Origin: Candidatus Moraniibacteriota bacterium
GTDB lineage: Bacteria > Patescibacteriota > Minisyncoccia > Moranbacterales > UBA1568
DNA length: 44,158 nt
Reading direction: 5' to 3'
Assembly (NCBI GenBank): GCA_017992575.1
Contig: JAGOOJ010000001.1
Coordinates: 1-44,158, forward strand
The position numbers were made by a program, and so were the translations under genes. Position 1 is the first letter of the stretch; every line of letters starts with the position of its first letter. The notes under the pieces were generated by a model. That model was not told where the DNA came from, did no database searches, and worked only from the letters and a program-made list of their open reading frames with translations. Shown here one piece after another: positions 37,889-44,158 of the stretch.

Positions 37889-37962
37889 GGGCTTGTAGTA
37901 TAGTGGTAATACGCTGCATTCGCATTGCAGAGACGCGAGTCCGATTCTCGCCAAGTCCACCA
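37889..37962 (+). tRNA. tRNA-Ala (anticodon CGC), CCA encoded
   Basis: A 71-base cloverleaf plus encoded CCA. Acceptor GGGCTTG/CAAGTCC contains the G3-U70 wobble that specifies alanine. D stem GTAT/ATAC, anticodon stem CTGCA/TGCAG with loop TTCGCAT, T stem GCGAG/CTCGC. The anticodon CGC reads GCG. The T loop is TCCGATT, so position 55 is C instead of the near-universal U. Confidence 0.93.
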
Positions 37963-38010
37963 GTATTTTCTTAGCCGATGCCGATTTTGGCAGGGTTATT
38001 TATTATAAAT

Positions 38011-38646
38011 ATGTATATGGCACAACTCATTTTGGTGCGACATGGGAAATCAGTGTGGAATAAACAGGGATTATGGACTGGCCACACTGATATTGATTTG
38101 GATGAAGATGGAGAGCGCGAGGCTGAACAGGCCGGAGAATTGCTTCATGATATCGATATTCATCGAGCCTATGTTTCTGATCTGAAACGGACTCACCAGA
38201 CACTTTCGGGGATAAAGCGTGGCCGAGGCTTGCCAGAAAATGAATTGGTACCAATCAAGCACGTCGCCTTGAAGGAACGTCATTACGGAGTTCATACCGG
38301 AAAAAATAAGTGGGAAATCCAAGCTTTGGTAGGGGAAGAAGAATTCATGAAAATAAGACGGCACTGGAATCATCCGATTCCCGAAGGGGAGACGTTGAAG
38401 GATGTACATGATCGGGTGGTGCCCTACTATGAATCTGTTATTAAAGCGGACTTGCTGGCCGAGAAAAATGTCATTGTTGTGTCCCATGGGAATACACTCC
38501 GGGCATTAATAAAATATCTTGATGTTATGTCTGAAGAAGCCGTGGCTTCTCTGGAAATAGCCACGGGTGAAGTGTATTGTTATCAGTTTGATTCGACTGG
38601 TCAAATCTGCGGTAAAGAAATTCGTCTTAGAAAAAGTGAGAAGTAG
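38011..38646 (+). CDS. gpmA: 2,3-bisphosphoglycerate-dependent phosphoglycerate mutase
   Basis: Interconverts 3- and 2-phosphoglycerate in glycolysis. 211 residues. The histidine phosphatase signature LVRHGKSVWN carries the phosphorylated His11 (counted from ATG 38011; ATG at 38017 is possible too). GLWTGHTDIDLDEDGEREAE, LKERHYGVHTGKNKWEI and VSHGNTLRALIKYL follow the dPGM pattern. The family has ERHYGxLxGxNK; here VHTG replaces the central part. It stands alone after tRNA-Ala. Confidence 0.92.
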   Translation: MYMAQLILVRHGKSVWNKQGLWTGHTDIDLDEDGEREAEQAGELLHDIDIHRAYVSDLKRTHQTLSGIKRGRGLPENELVPIKHVALKERHYGVHTGKNKWEIQALVGEEEFMKIRRHWNHPIPEGETLKDVHDRVVPYYESVIKADLLAEKNVIVVSHGNTLRALIKYLDVMSEEAVASLEIATGEVYCYQFDSTGQICGKEIRLRKSEK

Positions 38647-38743
38647 TGATCCGGGTTTTTTTTCGGTCACTTTCGGGCGTGATGGTTTTTTACTCGAAAG
38701 ATGATGGGGGATGATTTGATTGAAGGAGTAACAGAAAAAAACT

Positions 38744-39547
38744 ATGAATCTCTTTCAGAAATTGTTAAGTATGGTTCTTCATTCTCGGTGGCGGGTTGCC
38801 CTGAATACTGTTCCTTTTGTGGTGGCGATAGTGGTGATTAAGTTTGTTGTTCATTCCCTCGGGTATGAATTTTTAACCCTAAACTCCTTGTTTACGGCCA
38901 TTATATCGGCCAATATTTTTTTGATTGGATTCTTGATATCAGGAACCCTCGTTGACTACAAGGAAAGTGAAAAATTACCGGGTGATTTATCAGCGAGTCT
39001 CGAAACCATGGTCGACGAGGGATTAATCCTCTACGCCAGTAAAAAGAGCCAGGTGGCAAAGAACTTTCTCTTAAAGCTGTCACAGTTTAATGCTTCGCTT
39101 ATTGATTGGTTTTACAAAAGAGAGCGCACCAACGCGCTTATGGAAAAAATTCTCTCGTTCAACGATGACTTCTTGGCTTTTGAAAAAGAGACACAGCCGA
39201 ACTTTATCGTTCGCCTAAAACAAGAACAAAACTTGATGAGGAAGATGATCAATAGAATTCATACCATTAGAGAAACGTCATTTTTGGGAACCGGCTATGC
39301 TATTGCAGAAATTATCACATTTATCCTTGTATTCGGATTGATTTTTATAAAGATGGACCCGTTCTATGAGGGTATCTTCTTTGTTTCTTTTGTGAGCTTT
39401 ATTTTAATTTATATGATCTATTTTATCAAAGATCTTGATAATCCGTTTGGATACAACGAAACGGATAGTTTAGTGGAGGAAGTGTCGCTTAAACCGATTC
39501 TTGATAGCCAGAAAAGAATCGAGTCTTACTGTGAAAAACTGAACTAA
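38744..39547 (+). CDS. Four-helix membrane protein of unknown function
   Basis: 267 residues. Two hydrophobic helices near 18-36 and 48-66, a charged cytoplasmic middle of about 110 residues, and two more near 188-206 and 213-228, followed by DLDNPFGYNETDS. The DLDNPFG motif after the last helix is reminiscent of bestrophin-like or DUF4239 proteins, which suggests a channel-like role, but I would not assign it. It is followed after 11 bases by an MFS transporter and then a DsbD-like protein, apparently one operon. Confidence 0.6.
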   Translation: MNLFQKLLSMVLHSRWRVALNTVPFVVAIVVIKFVVHSLGYEFLTLNSLFTAIISANIFLIGFLISGTLVDYKESEKLPGDLSASLETMVDEGLILYASKKSQVAKNFLLKLSQFNASLIDWFYKRERTNALMEKILSFNDDFLAFEKETQPNFIVRLKQEQNLMRKMINRIHTIRETSFLGTGYAIAEIITFILVFGLIFIKMDPFYEGIFFVSFVSFILIYMIYFIKDLDNPFGYNETDSLVEEVSLKPILDSQKRIESYCEKLN

Positions 39548-39558
39548 AAAATAAATAC

Positions 39559-40770
39559 ATGCAAAAAAAGACCCTGGGGATTCTGTTTGTGACGCTTCTG
39601 ATTGATATGATTGGAATAGGGATGATTATTCCTATCATCCCTATTATCTTTACTGATCCAACATCGCCTTCATTTTTGTTGTCAGGGTACTCGCAACAGG
39701 AGCAATACTTTTTTGCCGGTCTCTTGACTGCTTTTTTTGGTTTGATGCAATTTTTCAGCGCTCCGCTCCTTGGCGAACTTTCGGATGTGTATGGAAGAAA
39801 GAAGCTTCTCACCCTTGGTGTGGGAATTTTAGCTTTTTCACAACTGTTATTTGGATTCAGTATTGAAATTGGGTCACTCTGGCTCCTTTTTTTCAGCCGT
39901 ATCATAGCGGGAATAGCTGGTGGAAACTTTAGTATCGCTCAGGCTAGTATCGCTGATATTACTGACCCTCAGGATCGGGCCAAGAATTTTGGTTTGATTG
40001 GAGCTGCTTTTGGTATCGGGTTTATCCTGGGGCCAACATTGGGTGGTTCTATCGCTCATGTGTTTAACAATGCTGCCGTACCGTTCTGGGTAGCTTCGGC
40101 ACTCGGGGTCATTAATGTTATTTCAGTATCACTCTTTCTCCCTGAAACACATCAGCACCGGAAAGTGGAACATAATTTCCATTTTTTGAAAGGTATTCAC
40201 AATATTGTGACCGCCTGGCGAGATCATGATGCTCGGCCGGTATATCTATCAAGCTTCCTCTATACGTCTGGCTTCACTTTTTTTACCTCATTTATTGGTA
40301 TTATGCTAGTTGCCCGCTTTGGATTGGATGAAAAAGCCATCGGTACCTTCTTTGGTGTCGTCGGAGTGTGGATTGTCGTGACGCAACTTTTTATATTGCG
40401 TGTTTTGACCAAAAAGTATAATGAGAAGACAATCCTTAGAGTGTCGTTGCTTGTGTTAGCAGGAACGTTGCTTGTGTATCCCTTTATCCCTTCAGTTTTT
40501 CTCCTCTATGCCTTGGTACCACTCCTTTCTATCCCCAACGGTCTTTCTATGGCCAACATGAGCGCTTTGGTGAGTAAGAGTGTTTCGCCACAGAGACAGG
40601 GGGCAGCACTCGGTATTAATGGATCGCTTATGGCCCTCTCCCAGGGTATTATTCCTATTACGGCTGGAGCTTTTTCGGGCCTGCTTGGTATTCGGGCTCC
40701 GTTTATTGCCGGGGCTTTGCTAGTGGTAATGGCCTGGTTTATGCTGTTTGTATTTTTAAAGCGTTCGTAA
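39559..40770 (+). CDS. MFS transporter (TetA/drug:H+ antiporter-like)
   Basis: 403 residues with 12 predicted helices. Motif A after helix 2 reads GELSDVYGRKKLL (usual GxxxDrxGRrxxl), motif C appears in GAAFGIGFILGPTLGG, and the N-terminal helix has FVTLLIDMIGIGMIIPIIP, as in the TetA/DHA1 branch. It exports small molecules by proton antiport. The substrate is not predictable. It sits between two other membrane proteins in an operon (11- and 9-base spacings). Confidence 0.92.
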   Translation: MQKKTLGILFVTLLIDMIGIGMIIPIIPIIFTDPTSPSFLLSGYSQQEQYFFAGLLTAFFGLMQFFSAPLLGELSDVYGRKKLLTLGVGILAFSQLLFGFSIEIGSLWLLFFSRIIAGIAGGNFSIAQASIADITDPQDRAKNFGLIGAAFGIGFILGPTLGGSIAHVFNNAAVPFWVASALGVINVISVSLFLPETHQHRKVEHNFHFLKGIHNIVTAWRDHDARPVYLSSFLYTSGFTFFTSFIGIMLVARFGLDEKAIGTFFGVVGVWIVVTQLFILRVLTKKYNEKTILRVSLLVLAGTLLVYPFIPSVFLLYALVPLLSIPNGLSMANMSALVSKSVSPQRQGAALGINGSLMALSQGIIPITAGAFSGLLGIRAPFIAGALLVVMAWFMLFVFLKRS

Positions 40771-40779
40771 AAAAAGCGT

Positions 40780-42018
40780 ATGCATAAATATTTTTTCAGG
40801 TACGTTATCGCAGTGGCTTTTTTTGCTATGACTTTTTGGGTGCCAATAGCGAAGGCTGAGAATACTCCAGCTAGCACGGTGTTGGTTGAAGTCTTTGAAC
40901 GACAGGATTGCGCTCACTGTCAGGCAGAAAAACGGTTTTTGAACCAGTTGACTGTTTTTGGGACGGATGTATCAGTGCGTTTTGTTGATATCGATACTGA
41001 GGAAGGAAAGAATCTGTTTATACAATTTACTGAACACCAAAACCTTTCACAGGCGACGCCGATCACGGTGATTGGTGCCTCGATACTCCAAGGATTTGAT
41101 TCAGCGGAAACAACAGGTAAACGTATTGAATCACTCATTACCGCCTATCAGGGACAATCGGCTATCGGTATAGCTGGGATTCTTGGTGGGACACAGAGCG
41201 AGCTTGATGAATTAAAAGGTGCCCTATGTGGCTCCACCCTTGGTGAAGAATGTACGGTTCTGGATGAAAACATTACAGTGAGTGTCCCTTTTATTGGAAA
41301 AGTCATTCAAACAAGTGAGTATTCGTTGCCGGTATTGGCAGGAGTACTTGGATTGATCGATGGGTTTAATCCCTGCGCTATGTGGGTACTAGTGACGTTT
41401 CTCTTAGTACTCCTTCAAATGGGGACCAAACGTCGTATGTGGGTAGTGGCTGGATTGTTTATAGCTGCTGAGACTGTGATGTACTATCTTATTTTGAACG
41501 TTTGGTTTACTACCTGGGACTTTGTCGGCCTAGATCGTATTGTGACTCCTATTGTTGGAGTGCTAGCCCTCGGGGGCGGTGTGTTTTTTCTCTATGAGTG
41601 GTACGCCTCAGATGGTACCTGCAAGGTTGTTAATCTTGAACAGCGTTCCAAAATCTCAGGGAGAATTCGAAAGCTGGCGACGGAGCCATTTACTTGGGTG
41701 ACCGCTCTTGGGGTTATAGGACTAGCATTCTCTGTGAATATCATCGAGTTCGCCTGTTCTATTGGTATCCCTCAGGCTTTCACGAAAATTATAGAACTGA
41801 ATAATTTGGGATTTTGGCAGACACAAGGATTGATGCTTAACTATATATTTTTCTACATGATTGATGATTTCTTAGTGTTCGGTATCGCCCTCTGGGGCTT
41901 TGAAAAGCTCTATCTGACAGAACGTTATGCGAAGTGGTCCAATTTGTTAGGTGGCGTACTCATGCTCATTCTGGGAGCACTTCTCATTTTTGCACCGCAG
42001 TTCCTACGTTTTATTTAA
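40780..42018 (+). CDS. Thioredoxin-like domain fused to a DsbD/CcdA-like membrane domain
   Basis: 412 residues. Signal peptide at 1-26, then a glutaredoxin-like domain with the redox motif C44-A-H-C47 (ERQDCAHCQAEKRFL) and DIDTEEGKNL, followed by about six membrane helices. The membrane part has cysteines in GLIDGFNPCAMWVLV and NIIEFACSIGIPQAF, the pair that shuttles electrons across the membrane in DsbD/CcdA. It is likely to carry reducing power from the cytoplasm to the outside for cysteine-containing exported proteins. A terminator follows directly. Confidence 0.88.
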   Translation: MHKYFFRYVIAVAFFAMTFWVPIAKAENTPASTVLVEVFERQDCAHCQAEKRFLNQLTVFGTDVSVRFVDIDTEEGKNLFIQFTEHQNLSQATPITVIGASILQGFDSAETTGKRIESLITAYQGQSAIGIAGILGGTQSELDELKGALCGSTLGEECTVLDENITVSVPFIGKVIQTSEYSLPVLAGVLGLIDGFNPCAMWVLVTFLLVLLQMGTKRRMWVVAGLFIAAETVMYYLILNVWFTTWDFVGLDRIVTPIVGVLALGGGVFFLYEWYASDGTCKVVNLEQRSKISGRIRKLATEPFTWVTALGVIGLAFSVNIIEFACSIGIPQAFTKIIELNNLGFWQTQGLMLNYIFFYMIDDFLVFGIALWGFEKLYLTERYAKWSNLLGGVLMLILGALLIFAPQFLRFI

Positions 42019-42035
42019 CGAAAAAAGAATAAAAG

Positions 42036-42065
42036 AAATCCCGGTTACAAGCCGGGATTTTTTGT
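42036..42065. terminator. Bidirectional terminator between convergent genes
   Basis: AAATCCCGG/CCGGGATTT stem with a 7-base loop, T-run on the plus side (TTTTT). On the minus side the sequence after the stem is CTTTTATTC, so it can also serve the GH130 gene. Confidence 0.88.
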
Positions 42066-42080
42066 TGCTGTGGTGTAAGC

Positions 42081-44006
42081 TTATACTCCATCAGCAAGAA
42101 GGGTCTTGAGAAGTTTGGGCAGGTCGATACTCGCTACGCCAATCACTTTGTCGGCTCCACCATAGTAGGTGATGAGCTTATTCTTGCGAACAATGGCTCC
42201 GCAGGGGAAGACGACGTTAGGAACAACGCCTACGCGCTCATACTCCGTTTCTGGACTAAAGAGTGGATAGCGACTCCGCCCGATAACTTTTTCTGGGTGT
42301 TCGAGATCAAGAAGAAGTGCTCCGACGCGGTAGTGGCCGTCATATTCTGAAACGCCATGGTAGAGAATGAGCCAGCCTTTGTTGGTACGGAGTGGGATGG
42401 TATTGATGCCGATTTTGCGACTATCCCACATACCCCGCCGTGGGAAAATAAACGGCTGGTGAGTGAGAAAATTCGTTTGGCCATCGAAGTGGTCGAGGCT
42501 ATCTAAGAAGTTGATGTCGATAGCGGGCTGAATACGGTGAAGAATAACATATTTTCCGCCAATTTTTTCTGGAAACAGGCAAGCATCCTTATCGTCGATG
42601 TTTGGTTGAGAAATAAGGGTTGGAGGGCTGAATTTATCAAATTTTCCGGAAAGAAAATCATCAGACGAAATAGTAGTGAGCGCTACTCGTGGTGGTGTGA
42701 CGGCATCGACGGCGGTGTAGAGCATGTAGTAGGTATCATCAAATCGCGTCAGGCGTGGATCCTCGACACCAGAGTTGCCAGGTGCTTGTTTTTGTTCAAA
42801 AGGAGCGCGCGGAACGTAGACTGGATCTCTCAGTCGTTTGGTAATTTTGAAGCCATTTTTACTCTCAGCATAGCCAAAAACAGAGGTGTCATCATCGGAT
42901 ACGGCGCGATAGAGGATATGGACTGTGCCATTGACGTCAACAGAGGCAGGATTAAACACGCCTTTTGATTCCCATGGATGCTCGGGCTTGGGTTCTAGAA
43001 TTGGATTTTTTCGGTAACGGGTAAAGGTAGGGCGTTTATCCTTTTTCTCTTGCATTGATTTGAGCAGATCCTTGAGACTTCCTGTAGCTACACAGGTAGT
43101 CGTATCAGCAGCGCCGTAGTAGAGATAAATAGTATCACCACGCACCACCGCACCACTAGGGAAAACGATATCTTTTACTTTTCCGTAGTATTCATACTCT
43201 TCCTCAGGTACTAGAAGAGGTCTATCTGTTCGGGCAACAATTTTTCGAGGATTATTCAAATCGAGCAGGACAGCTTCCACGGTAAAGATAGGATTAGGTG
43301 AATGATACTTTTGGATATAAGAATACAGGAGAAGCCAACCATCTTTGGTTTTGATAGGCTGAGTCCCGATTTCTACGTGATCATCTTCACTGCGAGAGAG
43401 TTCAAGCCCATGTTTATCGAGGTTCTGATACCAGGTGTTCCAGCGCTTGGTATCCCATAGGTCAGACTCGGTTTCAAATGAGGCGAGAGCAATAGTGGAT
43501 GGTGGGCGGTCGGTATTGGCAGAAAGGATAGCCCAAAGTTTTCCATTGATTCGTTCTGGAAAGAGTGTCATGGCCTTGGCATTGAATGGTGTGATATGAT
43601 GCTTCTCGACGTGTTTAAAATTTTTGGTGATGGCGAGACCAACTGAAATGCCTTCAGCGCGAAAAGGAAATTCTGAAAGAGCAGTATAGAAGAGATAGTA
43701 TTTCCCGTCACATTTAGTAATACGCGGATCCTCACAGCCAAAACGCTCCCAGGAAAATTCTGGCTCGATAAATAAGCGGTGTTGTTTGAAATGGATACCA
43801 TCGGTACTTTCGGTTTGACCAATCGTGGAGATTGAGAGCCAAGGACCATCTTCATGAAGGAGAGGGAGCGATTGAGCACGATAAAAAAGCCGAGTTTTCC
43901 CTTTTTCTCGTATAGCAGAACCATTGAAAGCGCCTTCAAGTTCCCAGGGAAGGTTGCTTTCTGGAACAAGAATAGGATTTTCGAAGGAGCGTTTAAAAAA
44001 GGACAT
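42081..44006 (-). CDS. Tandem two-domain GH130-family protein (mannoside phosphorylase-like)
   Basis: 641 residues containing two full copies of a GH130-type five-bladed propeller (about 1-315 and 325-641), whereas the family is usually a single domain of about 330-360 residues. Each copy has the EDPR motif with the presumed catalytic Asp (Asp93 in GCEDPRITK and Asp416 in GVEDPRLTRF), a LFPE motif (TLFPERINGK and CLFPEKIGGK) and a C-terminal FPSGAVV/FPCGAIV then YYGAAD/YYGGAD. GH130 enzymes phosphorolyse or hydrolyse beta-mannosides. No signal peptide is visible. Twelve bases upstream lies the end of another member (44019-44158). Confidence 0.85.
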   Translation of the reverse strand: MSFFKRSFENPILVPESNLPWELEGAFNGSAIREKGKTRLFYRAQSLPLLHEDGPWLSISTIGQTESTDGIHFKQHRLFIEPEFSWERFGCEDPRITKCDGKYYLFYTALSEFPFRAEGISVGLAITKNFKHVEKHHITPFNAKAMTLFPERINGKLWAILSANTDRPPSTIALASFETESDLWDTKRWNTWYQNLDKHGLELSRSEDDHVEIGTQPIKTKDGWLLLYSYIQKYHSPNPIFTVEAVLLDLNNPRKIVARTDRPLLVPEEEYEYYGKVKDIVFPSGAVVRGDTIYLYYGAADTTTCVATGSLKDLLKSMQEKKDKRPTFTRYRKNPILEPKPEHPWESKGVFNPASVDVNGTVHILYRAVSDDDTSVFGYAESKNGFKITKRLRDPVYVPRAPFEQKQAPGNSGVEDPRLTRFDDTYYMLYTAVDAVTPPRVALTTISSDDFLSGKFDKFSPPTLISQPNIDDKDACLFPEKIGGKYVILHRIQPAIDINFLDSLDHFDGQTNFLTHQPFIFPRRGMWDSRKIGINTIPLRTNKGWLILYHGVSEYDGHYRVGALLLDLEHPEKVIGRSRYPLFSPETEYERVGVVPNVVFPCGAIVRKNKLITYYGGADKVIGVASIDLPKLLKTLLADGV

Positions 44007-44018
44007 AGTTTCAGGGTA

Positions 44019-44158
44019 TTAGGATTTTCGGGTGACGTTCATTTTTTCCAACGTAGGGGCTTTGTTTTTAAGGAGATCTTGTAAAAAAGTTTCCAAGTTC
44101 GCGCTGGCAACGGCCGAAGTGCGATCGGCAGCTCCGTAGTATACGAGGAGTTCCTTTT
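44019..44158 (-). CDS. GH130-family protein, C-terminal fragment (window end)
   Basis: 45 codons and a stop at the window edge, read from the end toward lower coordinates. It begins KELLVYYGAADRTSAVASAN, matching the C-terminal YYGAAD motif of both domains of the neighbouring gene, and ends KNKAPTLEKMNVTRKS. The gene continues beyond the window, upstream of and in the same direction as the tandem gene. Confidence 0.75.
   Translation of the reverse strand, partial: KELLVYYGAADRTSAVASANLETFLQDLLKNKAPTLEKMNVTRKS

Noticed and set aside
38641..38680. Terminator after gpmA
   Set aside because: An AGTGA/TCACT pairing encloses the T-run in its loop instead of preceding it, so it does not have terminator form.
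1..44158. CRISPR array, insertion sequence or prophage
   Set aside because: No regularly spaced direct repeats, transposase, integrase or phage structural genes are visible in the window.
1..44158. Recoding of UGA as glycine (code 25)
   Set aside because: Several genes of full family length end in TGA (for example trmD and the small zinc protein), and no family motif requires TGA to be read through.

Overview
The window looks like a piece of a Candidate Phyla Radiation (Patescibacteria, probably Parcubacteria-like) chromosome. The evidence is a moderately AT-rich background, a compact gene order (trmD, ftsW/rodA-like, murG, murC, murB, then a short HPF and secA), a DUF4012 protein, several tiny conserved zinc-finger or membrane proteins, an ADP-forming acyl-CoA synthetase and many envelope-polysaccharide genes. 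TGA is used as a stop (for example at the end of trmD), so the glycine-UGA code of some CPR lineages does not apply. The lineage is inferred from gene content only.

Layout. 1-1.9 kb: the end of serS, an orphan minus-strand gene and a tRNA-Lys whose 3' end is duplicated 103 bp away. 1.9-5.6 kb: a BNR-repeat lipoprotein, frr, an RseP-type site-2 protease and a small Wzz-like protein. 5.7-10.8 kb: an island of visibly more G+C-rich genes. It encodes a lipoprotein, a LysM-like/proline-rich/beta-strand-rich secreted protein, and two paralogous cysteine-rich secreted proteins that each have their own strong promoter, long structured leader and terminator. 10.8-23.8 kb: an envelope polysaccharide region (SDR, O-antigen-ligase-like protein, two GT4 glycosyltransferases, WecG/TagA-type transferase, NAD-dependent epimerase, beta-helix protein, second Wzz-like protein, DUF4012 protein) with an ADP-forming acyl-CoA synthetase inside it. 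24.4-29.8 kb: trmD and peptidoglycan genes. 30-35.7 kb: HPF, secA and an operon of small zinc-binding, NUDIX, DUF218, DUF3850 and HD-domain proteins. 35.9-38.6 kb: a divergent orphan gene, MutT, ddl, a tRNA 5'-half remnant, tRNA-Ala(CGC) and phosphoglycerate mutase. 38.7-44.2 kb: three membrane proteins and two GH130-family genes on the minus strand, one of them cut by the window end.

The core genes form a coherent set: peptidoglycan precursor synthesis, protein export (secA), ribosome recycling and hibernation, and surface-glycan assembly. Between these operons sit single orphan genes (797-1249, 5727-10739, 16307-16777, 23956-24375, 29822-30058, 35930-36214), several clearly G+C-richer than their neighbours. 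Most have their own Shine-Dalgarno site and hairpin terminator, and most encode secreted, membrane or cysteine-containing proteins that I do not recognise. They are the least explained part of the window. The 5.7-10.8 kb island, with its paralogous cysteine-rich pair and the hairpin-dense 570-bp spacer in front of it, is the best candidate for an undescribed system. Its function cannot be read from the sequence.
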